From assembly GCA_023665245.1 (NCBI GenBank), contig JAMPEH010000011.1, positions 1 to 44,025 of the forward strand: DNA of 44,025 bases, given 5' to 3'. Shown piece after piece: positions 1 through 8,025 of the stretch. This DNA is from Muribaculaceae bacterium. GTDB taxonomy: Bacteria > Pseudomonadota > Alphaproteobacteria > Rs-D84. The notes beneath the pieces are model-generated. The model was given only the letters and a program-made list of their open reading frames with translations, did not search any database and had not been told where the DNA came from. How positions within the stretch are numbered: the stretch's first letter is position 1; every line of letters begins with the position of its first letter. A program made the position numbers and the translations under genes.

Positions 1-909
1 AATCTCCCACATATGACTTGAATTATTGATTTCCCATTTTTCCATAGTGCTTAACCGATACCACTTGTCAAAAGCCTCAACAGAGTTTTCGTCAAGCGTG
101 CTTAAGCCGCCGTCCCTATTGTCGCCATAACGCATAAACATTTGCTTAGGCGTTTTACCTTCAAGATCTTTATATTTGGCAGCGCAGTAGCAATAAGAGC
201 AAATATCGTAATACTTGCCTGCCGTCATTTCGGTTATACGCTCTGAAGGTGCATCCTTATCACACTCACCGCCAAGATAATTTATAAAGGCGTTGATTTC
301 ATCATCGGATAAATCTTCCAAATATACTTCACGGAATTTGGGAGCATACTGAATCAATTTGCTTCTTTGAATTACACCTTCTCTATACTCGTAAGGCAGT
401 TTTTCGCTAAGATAATCGTTATATGTACCGCTTATAACCTTTTCAACGATTTTTCTTAATTCATAAAGCAAGAAGCACAGCAACTCGTCGTAATCAACAG
501 GCCAATGCTTGTTTTTATTATCTTCAATAATTGTTATTATGCTTGCATTGTCAAGCCAAAGCGAACTGGAATTATCTTCAATGGCGATAGACAGTCTGAA
601 CCAATATTCTTCTTTGTCAAACTCTTTCCATTCATTTTCAAATTCCTCATAAGTATCGTAAACTCCTTCCTCATGAAGTTCTTCATAGTCGCCGAAATCT
701 TCAAGACTCCCCTTGGGCGCACAAAACCATAACTCCCAGATGTTTCTGTCCTTAACTGTCGGCTTTATTTTCTGAACCTCCTGCAAGATAAGATTATATA
801 ACCTTTGCGATTCTTCGGTAAGTGCTGTACTTTCATTAAATCCGTTGCTGCTGTAATGACGGGTGTACATAATTAATTCAGACGCATATATTCGTTTATA
901 ATTTTCCAT
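1..909 (-). CDS. Hypothetical acidic protein, C-terminus cut by window edge
   Basis: The reading frame is open from an ATG at 909 to the left edge (303 codons) with no stop, so the gene is partial. The start is preceded by AAGGA about six bases upstream. It lies 22 bases after the stop of the HipA-like gene and is probably co-transcribed with it. The protein is rich in Asp, Glu, Tyr and Trp, has no membrane segment or signal peptide, and carries a Cys cluster (CSYCYC) around residue 240. I do not recognise the family. The position suggests a third component or cargo of the HipA/XRE module, but that is inference from order only. Confidence 0.75.
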   Translation of the reverse strand, partial: MENYKRIYASELIMYTRHYSSNGFNESTALTEESQRLYNLILQEVQKIKPTVKDRNIWELWFCAPKGSLEDFGDYEELHEEGVYDTYEEFENEWKEFDKEEYWFRLSIAIEDNSSSLWLDNASIITIIEDNKNKHWPVDYDELLCFLLYELRKIVEKVISGTYNDYLSEKLPYEYREGVIQRSKLIQYAPKFREVYLEDLSDDEINAFINYLGGECDKDAPSERITEMTAGKYYDICSYCYCAAKYKDLEGKTPKQMFMRYGDNRDGGLSTLDENSVEAFDKWYRLSTMEKWEINNSSHMWEI

Positions 910-931
910 AATTATCCTTCTTTTAATATAA

Positions 932-1684
932 CTAAAAATTAATTGTTTCTTTGAGTCTATAAACCAAAACTGCCTTATAAAAGCTATCCGGTTCGGTTTT
1001 AAGCCATTTTAAAGCCTTCGTCAAATCAATGTCAAACCCTTTGCCGAAATATTCGTACATAGCTTTATGCGAACCTGAAAAAGGTCTTGCAACGACACGC
1101 TTAACGTTTTCTTCTATGGGCAAATCACGGTTTATCGAAGGATTACAGTTTAATAGACTTTTGCCGTTATCAAAAATAGGCGCCGGCTTATAGCTTCCGT
1201 CCGCGTTCATTATTATACCGAGATTATGGAAATGTCTGTCTTCATTCAATACAATATAGTCAAGCGTAAACACTTTCCGAAAATAATCGGTTAAATCCAA
1301 CCCTACTGTTTGCTTGCAGAAACCTATAACGTACGCTGCTTTGCCCTCTATTCCATTAAATTCTTTTATCTTTTCAAACAGCGGAATACCGGTTACGTTA
1401 CCGTGCAATCTTTCAAGAGTTACAAAAGATTGAGTCGGAGATAAAAATGTTTTACTTCTGCAGCCTAATTTACCGTTGATTTTACCCTGTTCGTAAACAA
1501 CGTATTCTTTGGGCTTTAAGGTGGAAAAAGTCAAAAGCTTGGAAACAAGATATTCCACCTCTCCTTCACACCCTTCGTTATCCCCTTTGTACCAATATCC
1601 GTCTTTAAAAAACTTCAACTGCGTACCGTCGCTTGTGCCTTCGGTGTCAACAAGGAAATCATCTGAAATTTTCACATTAAACAT
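932..1684 (-). CDS. HipA-like Ser/Thr kinase toxin (short form)
   Basis: This is a 250-residue protein of the HipA-like kinase family, which phosphorylates translation components and causes dormancy. I see the catalytic loop NEDRHFHN at residues 147-154 (Asp149, Asn154) and the metal-binding FDNGKS at 171-176. A WYKGDNEG...E segment near residue 32 looks like the ATP-binding region. It is much shorter than E. coli HipA (about 440 residues) and lacks the N-subdomain-1. The start at 1684 is chosen because AGGAG sits eight bases upstream; it overlaps the end of the XRE gene by eight bases, indicating translational coupling. Kinase fold confident; toxin role inferred from family and pairing. Confidence 0.85.
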   Translation of the reverse strand: MFNVKISDDFLVDTEGTSDGTQLKFFKDGYWYKGDNEGCEGEVEYLVSKLLTFSTLKPKEYVVYEQGKINGKLGCRSKTFLSPTQSFVTLERLHGNVTGIPLFEKIKEFNGIEGKAAYVIGFCKQTVGLDLTDYFRKVFTLDYIVLNEDRHFHNLGIIMNADGSYKPAPIFDNGKSLLNCNPSINRDLPIEENVKRVVARPFSGSHKAMYEYFGKGFDIDLTKALKWLKTEPDSFYKAVLVYRLKETINF

Positions 1685-2237
1685 TTCGCAATCTCCTGGG
1701 CGCAACATCCTTCCAAGTTAAGCTTTCACCGTTGAACCTGAACCACAAAAAATCATTATACGAAACGCCGTGAGTCTTTTTAACTATCGCAAGCGGGTCG
1801 TAATATGGAATACCTAGCTTTTTCAAGTAATTATCTATATTGCGGCAATCGCGCTGCCAGCAGCGGGTTTCAAGTATGGTCGATAGTCTAAACACGTCGA
1901 TTTCGTCATCGAAAAAAATCTGTTTGACAGGGTGTTCGGTAAATCTTTGGATTTTGGCTTTATTGTTTTTTACCGTTACAAATGAAACAATCTCGTCATT
2001 CCAGAAACACAAAATTTCAAGCCCTTCCCACCTGTTCGGCGTTTGACTTTGAGGCGTAAGACTAATTTCCAATCCCAGCTCTTTTGCAAGTTTTTGTAAA
2101 GTTTGCAAACTAGGTGTAACAATACCCGCTTCAATACGTCCTATGGTTGACTGCGGTAAACCGCACCTGTTTGCAAGTTCCCTTTGCGAAATTTTTAATT
2201 GCTTTCTCTTTTGCGATATTTCCTTAGCAAGTTGCAT
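1677..2237 (-). CDS. XRE-family antitoxin-like regulator with extra C-terminal domain
   Basis: The first 65 residues form a Cro/CI helix-turn-helix (ISQRELANRCGLPQSTIGRIE at about 14-34). The next 110 residues are a separate domain I cannot name, with a FWNDEIVSFVTV strand pattern and a DFLWFRF motif. It starts at an ATG at 2237 with GAGG eight bases upstream; an in-frame start further upstream lacks a ribosome site. It is the first gene of a coupled pair with the HipA-like kinase. It probably represses its own promoter through the palindrome between its -35 and -10 and neutralises the kinase, as HipB does. The extra domain might stand in for the kinase's missing N-subdomain. Confidence 0.82.
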   Translation of the reverse strand: MQLAKEISQKRKQLKISQRELANRCGLPQSTIGRIEAGIVTPSLQTLQKLAKELGLEISLTPQSQTPNRWEGLEILCFWNDEIVSFVTVKNNKAKIQRFTEHPVKQIFFDDEIDVFRLSTILETRCWQRDCRNIDNYLKKLGIPYYDPLAIVKKTHGVSYNDFLWFRFNGESLTWKDVAPRRLRNV

Positions 2238-2255
2238 CCATATGACCTCGTTAAT

Positions 2256-2285
2256 ATAATAGCACAAATGCTATCAATGTGTCAA
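2256..2285 (-). promoter_or_regulatory. Promoter and operator of the XRE-hipA operon
   Basis: On the minus strand TTGACA (2280-2285) and TATTAT (2256-2261) are 18 bases apart. A perfect inverted repeat, ATAGCA-4-TGCTAT (2259-2274), lies between and overlaps the -10. Its position suits autorepression by the XRE protein that starts at 2237. Confidence 0.75.
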
Positions 2286-2296
2286 TCGCTTAAAAG

Positions 2297-2341
2297 AAAA
2301 AGCTGGCAGTTCCCAATTAAATTTGGATCCTCCAGCTTTTT
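2297..2341. terminator. Bidirectional rho-independent terminator
   Basis: AAAAAGCTGG (2297-2306) pairs with CCAGCTTTTT (2332-2341), giving a T-run on either strand. It lies just downstream of the Smr gene (minus strand) and upstream of the XRE promoter, so it insulates the two units. Confidence 0.7.
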
Positions 2342-2359
2342 TCGCAAATGATATTAAAG

Positions 2360-2692
2360 TTAAACGACGGTGACGCCGTGATTGCAGACTTTTAAAAGTT
2401 GCTCTAACTCTTTATATTTGTTTTTAAGTTCCAAAGCCTTGAAGTTGAATAGATTAAAATCTTCACCATTTATCACGCATTTTACAACGCCGTTTCTTGC
2501 CTGCGCATTCAACCATTGACGGGTTTTCTCTCGGATAGCCCCGCCCCTTCCGCTACTGCCATAGCCGTGGATAATATAAGGACAACCAACATTTCTACTT
2601 TGGGCATTACTCAAGCTTGATTTTAATATAATAAGAGCGTCGGCAACTGTGGGCTTCCCTTCTTCCAGATTGATTTCTTTTAACCGTTTCAT
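2360..2692 (-). CDS. Small Smr (MutS2 C-terminal-like) domain protein
   Basis: This is a protein of about 110 residues. Its centre matches the Smr fold: a helix with ADALIILKSSLSNA followed by the signature-like strand-turn YIIHGYGSSGRGGAIRE (about residues 42-58). Smr domains bind or nick nucleic acid (MutS2, ribosome rescue). The ATG at 2692 has GGAA eight bases upstream; a TTG at 2704 is possible. A short protein-like frame just upstream (2831-2695, frame -1 relative) may be a broken 5' part. A strong terminator follows. The domain call is moderately sure; the role is unknown. Confidence 0.65.
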   Translation of the reverse strand: MKRLKEINLEEGKPTVADALIILKSSLSNAQSRNVGCPYIIHGYGSSGRGGAIREKTRQWLNAQARNGVVKCVINGEDFNLFNFKALELKNKYKELEQLLKVCNHGVTVV

Positions 2693-2933
2693 TACTGTTT
2701 CCAAAAATACTTAATTTTTTAAAGTCATAGTCAAATTTATCCAGATCTGTGTTCAAAGGAAAGTATCCTCCCTTATCCTGCACATGATGCGAATCACTTC
2801 TGGAAGTAACCTTCAAATTTCTACTTTCCACATAAGATTAAAAATTGCACATTTTTAAAATTATCATTGCATATTTATTTCTAATAGCTATGCGCTTTTT
2901 AAAATAGGTAACACCATTTCAAGCAATTATATA

Positions 2934-3911
2934 TTATTTTATCATGAAATTTTGCCACATTTTTATGTATAATTTATTTGTACATTGTGTTAATAGCGAC
3001 TTTAAAATATCCTTATAATTTAATTTGTTTGCAACATATGCACCTATGATAGACATTATGTTATTATAAGATTCATATTGCGATCTCAGAGTTGAAGCAT
3101 TGAAAAGTTGTTCGGATGTTAAATTAGCATTGAGCATGACTTTCATTCTAGAATAAATATCTGCTATGATTAAATCAGATTCAAATTTGGGAATTGATAA
3201 GCTATCATTGTTCACAATATATGTACTTCTTTTTATTCCAGTATCTTTATCACTTAAATACAAATGTAAGCTATCGCTAAAATGTGTGTATTTTCCTAAA
3301 CCGATATTTAGCCATCCAGCTAAAATTTCCTGTATACTTGTGAATTGTACCAAATTATAAGGAAGTCCTCTAAATACGTCATTACTCCTCATAATTTGCG
3401 CCCATTCTAATTTTTCATTTCTAATTTTAAGCAAAGAGCAAATATTGCAAGGAATATCATGGCTGGTACTAGTTCCATTCTCGTTAGGCATATCTTTAAC
3501 TGGATCCCAGTAAAGCAATACTGTTTGTCTATTATTTGGTCTAGATTTTAGTGCTTCATAGGCTCTGTGCAGTTGGTTAAACCCAAAATTCTTAGCTAAC
3601 CTATACCCATAAGCGCCATGATAATAATTACTATCCTCATCGCTAGCATATCTTTCATAAGCAGGGTTCCAAAAATCAATTAAATCTCTTTTATTGTCAC
3701 CAACCAATATCCAAATCAATTCGGCCAATGCAAAACTTATACTCATTGCCGGTTTTCGCCATGAAACCCACTTTTGAAGAGGATCCTCCAACTCTAATAC
3801 GACATGCAACAATTCATTGGTGTTTGAACTATTCTCCCCTTCAGAGTCAATCTTTTTGCGAGCTTGATAATATAAGTTATTTGCTGTTCTCCCTTTAATC
3901 AAATATGCCAT
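2934..3911 (-). CDS. Thymidylate synthase-like pyrimidine C5 (hydroxy)methylase
   Basis: This is a 325-residue ThyA-superfamily protein. I see the ELIWILVGD segment (64-72), the catalytic-Cys motif HDIPCN (Cys155), the RSNDVFRGLPYN motif (175-186; Asn186 is the uracil-specifying Asn of thymidylate synthases, Asp in dCMP hydroxymethylases) and DSLHLY (213-218). It should act on dUMP, giving dTMP or 5-hydroxymethyl-dUMP; the sequence does not decide between them. It is the last gene of a seven-gene operon, one base after the previous stop, with AAAGGTG as ribosome site. A housekeeping ThyA is unlikely to sit after TIR genes. In phages such enzymes feed thymine hypermodification. Confidence 0.87.
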   Translation of the reverse strand: MAYLIKGRTANNLYYQARKKIDSEGENSSNTNELLHVVLELEDPLQKWVSWRKPAMSISFALAELIWILVGDNKRDLIDFWNPAYERYASDEDSNYYHGAYGYRLAKNFGFNQLHRAYEALKSRPNNRQTVLLYWDPVKDMPNENGTSTSHDIPCNICSLLKIRNEKLEWAQIMRSNDVFRGLPYNLVQFTSIQEILAGWLNIGLGKYTHFSDSLHLYLSDKDTGIKRSTYIVNNDSLSIPKFESDLIIADIYSRMKVMLNANLTSEQLFNASTLRSQYESYNNIMSIIGAYVANKLNYKDILKSLLTQCTNKLYIKMWQNFMIK

Positions 3912-3912
3912 T

Positions 3913-4872
3913 TTACACCTTTTGAGTTATTAATCCCCACTTGGGCGGCAAAAACAACTCGATTTTATCTTTCTTCGGTTTAAATAATTGCTTAATTCTT
4001 GTCCTACTTTGTTTACTTGCAACTTCTGGGAATAATACCCTTGAATATTTATCAGTTTCACAAAATAAATTCTGACAATCAATCAATTGAAGCGGTCGCC
4101 CAAATAAAGTTTTAAAATCTAATTCTCTTTTTTTAAACTCTTCTGCCTGGTGATCAGCTACATATTTAATGAAATATTCATAATTGTTTGTAACGTCTTT
4201 AAAGCATTTCTCTATCCCACTCTTTGCTCCAGGTCCTGCGACAACAAAAGACATTTCATTAAAATCACATATTTCACTATAATTTAAATCTATCGCATAT
4301 TGAAAAGCTAAAAAGCTTCCTATCATCGGATATTCTAACAAACATTTATATAGTTCTTCTAATGACTTTGATTGAGCAATTTTTAAAGGTAACTTATCTT
4401 TCATCATAAGCTCCAATAAAGCCAAATTATTTTTATGCTTTTTATCAAAGCCAAAACTACTTACGCCAGATGGCATAATATAAGCAGCGGAATAAATTTT
4501 AAACTTATTCTGCATTAATTCATCCAATGCTTCCCCAAATTTTCCTTGATCAAATGTTGAATATTTAATTTCGCCAAAAGTATTTTCTAAATATTCCCAA
4601 GTTTCTATCTTGTTAAAAAACTTAAACAGCAAAATTCTAAATGTTATATCATCTGCTGAATAGTTTTCAGAACTATAAATAACGTTTTTAATTAGATATT
4701 GACTAACCCTATCGATTGCTCTATATGCATTTGTAAACTTGAATTTCTGAATAATTGGATCGTCACTCCACGGAGCAGGTTTGTTATATAATCTATTAAA
4801 AAAAACTTCCTGTCTTTTATAAGCAAAATCCCAAAAAGAATCATAAACTTGTGTTGTCTGAACTTTTCTCAT
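3913..4872 (-). CDS. 5-hmdU DNA kinase helical / aGPT-pyrophosphorylase-type protein
   Basis: This is a 319-residue, mainly helical protein. Conserved stretches FTNAYRAIDRVSQYLI (about 46-61), FRILLFKFFNKIETWE (about 79-94), a FVVAGPGAKSGI helix-hairpin-helix-like turn (about 210-221) and LFCETDKYSRV match what I remember of a family named in surveys of DNA base hypermodification (Iyer, Aravind and colleagues). It appears as the 5-hmdU DNA kinase helical domain or the related alpha-glutamyl/putrescinyl thymine pyrophosphorylases of the HhH glycosylase fold, known from phages, some bacteria and fungi. Here it sits between a dTMP-kinase-like gene (four bases) and a thymidylate-synthase-like gene (one base), exactly the expected partners. 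It probably acts on a 5-substituted deoxyuridine, free or in DNA. Confidence 0.75.
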   Translation of the reverse strand: MRKVQTTQVYDSFWDFAYKRQEVFFNRLYNKPAPWSDDPIIQKFKFTNAYRAIDRVSQYLIKNVIYSSENYSADDITFRILLFKFFNKIETWEYLENTFGEIKYSTFDQGKFGEALDELMQNKFKIYSAAYIMPSGVSSFGFDKKHKNNLALLELMMKDKLPLKIAQSKSLEELYKCLLEYPMIGSFLAFQYAIDLNYSEICDFNEMSFVVAGPGAKSGIEKCFKDVTNNYEYFIKYVADHQAEEFKKRELDFKTLFGRPLQLIDCQNLFCETDKYSRVLFPEVASKQSRTRIKQLFKPKKDKIELFLPPKWGLITQKV

Positions 4873-4876
4873 GCAA

Positions 4877-5497
4877 TTAAATCCTTATTTTTAATCTTTG
4901 GATAACACTCTCAACGGCAAAATCTATATCCATATTGTTTTCTATTAAATATTTTTTCCCATCCATGGTAGAACAAAACAACTCTTCATAAACCTTAAAA
5001 ATTATATCATCTTTTTTATCCGAAAAATCTTTTTCACGACTTTCCCTTGTAATATAAAAATATGTTTTATTTTCTATGTGATCTGTAATATCTTTTTCAA
5101 TATCTATTAATTTAGAAAGCTTTTCTTTTTTTATTCCATCACTTATACCATACGCTAATGTTGACCACCAATATCTGTCTAAAAGCACGTATTTGCCATT
5201 ATCTATATCATAAATAATTTTTTTATTCAATAAATCTATATGAGCAGCCACATGCAGCATTTGAATACTTAATGGATCCAAAGGATACTCAAGTTCATTT
5301 ATGCGCTGGTGATGAATATCGTAAACTATTTTGCCTAAAGTACCATCGGCATTTCCTGGATACTGATATAAAACACACTCAACGCCCATTCCCTTTAATC
5401 TTTGAAAAACTAAATTAGATATAGTACTTTTCCCTACATGGTCAATGCCTTCAAAAATTATAAGATTGCCTTTTAAATTACTCATCCCTTTTACCAC
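4877..5497 (-). CDS. Thymidylate kinase-like P-loop nucleotide kinase
   Basis: This 206-residue kinase starts with the Walker A loop EGIDHVGKST (16-25), as in dTMP kinases (usually EGIDGAGKT), and has LLDRYWWSTLAYG (105-117), equivalent to the DRY/DRF substrate motif. The lid region is KTYFYITRESREKDF. Length is normal for Tmk. A GTG start at 5497 with AAGG eight bases upstream is preferred; it overlaps the previous gene by 20 bases. An ATG at 5485 is the alternative. It should phosphorylate dTMP or a 5-modified dUMP made by the synthase-like gene two positions downstream. The specialised context argues against it being the housekeeping tmk. Confidence 0.83.
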   Translation of the reverse strand: MVKGMSNLKGNLIIFEGIDHVGKSTISNLVFQRLKGMGVECVLYQYPGNADGTLGKIVYDIHHQRINELEYPLDPLSIQMLHVAAHIDLLNKKIIYDIDNGKYVLLDRYWWSTLAYGISDGIKKEKLSKLIDIEKDITDHIENKTYFYITRESREKDFSDKKDDIIFKVYEELFCSTMDGKKYLIENNMDIDFAVESVIQRLKIRI

Positions 5498-7427
5498 TAA
5501 ATAACCTTACCATACCCGACAAGATTAATGCAATACTCAGAGCAACATCATCACAATAACATAATGATTTGTTCTCTTCTTCACTCAACCCATTATTTAG
5601 GCCTCCAAAGCCCAAATGATTGAAATGCAATATTATCTCATCTGGCACTCCTCTAGGATGATCCCCCTCCAAACAACGAACAATTAATTCCGCTGCGCCG
5701 CCATACGAACCAATTAAATAAATGGGTTTATTCATTAATGACGCAATGTATGCTTCTTCGATTATGCCCGACATTTTTCCCAGATAGCCTTCTGTTTTTC
5801 CTCCAATTACAATTCTCAAATCACACTTTTCGTTAATTTGAGCACGCAAATCACTTAAAGATGCAATTAAATTTTCATTACCAGTAATTTTACTATCATG
5901 TTGAGCCTGTACTTCATTAAAAATTAATGTCGGTCTTAATGCTGCCTGTTTTTCTTCGTCTATAGGGAAACAATCTAAATGAAAGATTTTAATCCTACCA
6001 TCTTTATCAGAATTAAAGCAATAATGCTGGATTAAACGCTGTAGTAAATCGACAAAATTATTCTTACTAGGAAAGTTGATGTCCCCACCATAAATTAAAT
6101 TAGTATCTAACGCCAACAAATAACGACAGAGTTCAATATACATTTTACATAAATGCATATTTGTCTTTTGTATATCACTTTCTTCAGATATTTCTGAAAT
6201 AGAAATCCCGACATTAATATTAGATAGTGCTACTCTATTAATTCCATCCTTTATTCCCAAAATATATGTAGGTGTTATAAAATTCAAATTCGGTTTAAAT
6301 GTTTGAAGAATACGAATTTCATTTTTATTTAAAGGCGGCTCCGGATAAAAAATATTATTTATGCCACTCGCATTTTTTAAACTTGTGAGCAATGTATATA
6401 ACTCTGGCGGATAACAAAAGATAGCAGTTTGATCTTTTTTAAGATCATACAAACTTTCTAAATATGACAAGAACAACTCATTATATTTAATTTTGAGCGT
6501 TTCAATTAACACCGCATATATAATATCTCTTTTTTTATTATTGCTTATTATGTCATGTCCTAAATGAATTGTTTTTACATTAGCAATATAAGGAAAACGC
6601 CTTGGCTCTCCTTTCTCTAATGCGTCAACTAAAACGATGGGACATCCTTTATATTTAGCGTATAGCGCTTCATGTTGACACCACTCTCGAGATGAGTATG
6701 CATCAGTATATATAATTAATAAAGCCGAACCATCTAGATATCTATTTATTGTTTTTTCAAAGTCTTCACCTTTAGGAATATTGTAAACATCAATAAATCT
6801 ATCTAATGGTGTATTGGTAGAAAGATAATTATTTAATTCATCAGCATAGTTTTTACCATCAATTCTTGCATGGCTTAAAAATATTCTAACTGCGGGAGGA
6901 ATATTAGGTTGCTCGTCGTAAGAAGCTCTTTCTCTTTTAAATAATAAACGAGACAACTCATGCGCTATTTCAAAACAAAGATAATATGCTTTTTCCTTAA
7001 ACTTTAAGCATTTATCTGACTCAAATTTAGCTATATCTGCTAATTGAATAAAATTTATTTTAGCTATTTTACGCGTTATAGTGTTACAGGCCTCAATACT
7101 ACTAATTGATACCGGGTAAATTTTCACATTTGAATTGCTCTCAGCAAAATCGCATAGACTATAAACAAATTTTTGCCATTCGGCATCTAATGCCATTTTT
7201 GAGTTAACCAATAGAATAAACGCAATGTGCTGTGCCCCAGATGAAATCAAACCTAAATCCACTGCTGGTTTATTTAAAAAATAAATAGGAATACCTAAAC
7301 TTTCTCCAGCAAAATCATCTTCTTTTCTTGAAAACTCATTATATAGCACATCTGCATATTCTCTTCCATCCTTATAATCCTTATGCCATAAAACATAAAC
7401 TTTTAAAGGTGTTTTAGTTGCCTCCAT
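5478..7427 (-). CDS. TIR-TIR-SLOG-like effector
   Basis: This is a 649-residue protein with three parts. Residues about 5-150 form a degenerate TIR/SEFIR-like Rossmann domain (VYVLWHKDYKDG...YADVL). Residues 180-315 form a clear TIR domain (VRIFLSHARIDG...LLIIYTDAYSSREWCQHE) with the NADase glutamate at about 253. Residues about 400-640 look like a SLOG nucleotide-binding domain: NLIYGGD (443-449) and RIVIGGKTEGYLGKMSGIIEEA. SLOG domains sense TIR-made ADP-ribose signals in Thoeris ThsA, so this may be an NAD-depleting effector with its own sensor. The start at 7427 has GGAGG eleven bases upstream and overlaps the previous gene by 14 bases. TIR2 confident; SLOG probable; first TIR tentative. 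Confidence 0.8.
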   Translation of the reverse strand: MEATKTPLKVYVLWHKDYKDGREYADVLYNEFSRKEDDFAGESLGIPIYFLNKPAVDLGLISSGAQHIAFILLVNSKMALDAEWQKFVYSLCDFAESNSNVKIYPVSISSIEACNTITRKIAKINFIQLADIAKFESDKCLKFKEKAYYLCFEIAHELSRLLFKRERASYDEQPNIPPAVRIFLSHARIDGKNYADELNNYLSTNTPLDRFIDVYNIPKGEDFEKTINRYLDGSALLIIYTDAYSSREWCQHEALYAKYKGCPIVLVDALEKGEPRRFPYIANVKTIHLGHDIISNNKKRDIIYAVLIETLKIKYNELFLSYLESLYDLKKDQTAIFCYPPELYTLLTSLKNASGINNIFYPEPPLNKNEIRILQTFKPNLNFITPTYILGIKDGINRVALSNINVGISISEISEESDIQKTNMHLCKMYIELCRYLLALDTNLIYGGDINFPSKNNFVDLLQRLIQHYCFNSDKDGRIKIFHLDCFPIDEEKQAALRPTLIFNEVQAQHDSKITGNENLIASLSDLRAQINEKCDLRIVIGGKTEGYLGKMSGIIEEAYIASLMNKPIYLIGSYGGAAELIVRCLEGDHPRGVPDEIILHFNHLGFGGLNNGLSEEENKSLCYCDDVALSIALILSGMVRLFSGKRDE

Positions 7428-8025
7428 AACGTTGAAATCCTCCGCTAAATTGTGCCGGTTCTCCAATAAATCCTTTTTCCTCGAACTTTTCAACCCATTT
7501 AATTAATACTTTCTCATGTTCCGTATCTTTTTTATCACCTCTACCATTAGGCACTATCGCCATAAGCTCATCCGGTATTTTAACTGCATCTTTACCAAAA
7601 TACCAGTACTTTGTTCCAATCAAAACGTTATTTGAACCCGTGTCACGTTCTAAATTCAACATATTCACCTTGCCATCCTCATAGCTGTGATGAGAATCTT
7701 CTTGTACCCATTTTCCATTCACTGTATGATAAATATTATCCCCATAATTTTGCTTTAAACTTCCATTCATTACAGGCTTCTTACATTGATATTCGGGAGT
7801 ATCCCAATATTCATCAAAAGTTATTTTTTTCTCAACCTGCATAACAAATATGACCTTATTTTTAAATGGACTACTCTTCTCCCCTGACCCAAAGCCCACA
7901 ATCCAATCGCCAATATTTGCAGTCCTTCTTATAACTGGTTTACAGGTTGCTAAAGTACACATACCATAAAACGGATTCGGAGCAAACCCAAAATCTCTTG
8001 TAATTATATAAGAATAAATCGCCAT
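7414..8025 (-). CDS. Nmad2-like nucleotide-modification-associated protein
   Basis: This is a 203-residue protein. The N-terminal pattern YSYIITRDFGFAPNPFYGMC followed by TLATCKPVIRR and IGDWIVGFGS is what I remember as nucleotide modification associated domain 2 (Nmad2), described in surveys of DNA base hypermodification operons. It has conserved Cys and basic residues near the start, then strands including IFVMQVEKKITFDEYW, and no membrane segment. The biochemical function of the family is not known. The start ATG abuts the stop of the TIR gene (TAAATG) and the end overlaps the TIR-TIR-SLOG gene. The position in the middle of the TIR genes ties the modification theme directly to the signalling genes. 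Confidence 0.75.
   Translation of the reverse strand: MAIYSYIITRDFGFAPNPFYGMCTLATCKPVIRRTANIGDWIVGFGSGEKSSPFKNKVIFVMQVEKKITFDEYWDTPEYQCKKPVMNGSLKQNYGDNIYHTVNGKWVQEDSHHSYEDGKVNMLNLERDTGSNNVLIGTKYWYFGKDAVKIPDELMAIVPNGRGDKKDTEHEKVLIKWVEKFEEKGFIGEPAQFSGGFQRYGGN

Noticed and set aside
2934..5497. Housekeeping thymidylate synthase and thymidylate kinase
   Set aside because: The overlap with TIR genes, the HMUDK/aGPT-type gene between them and divergence in key motifs (IPCN, GIDHVGKS) argue for specialised enzymes.
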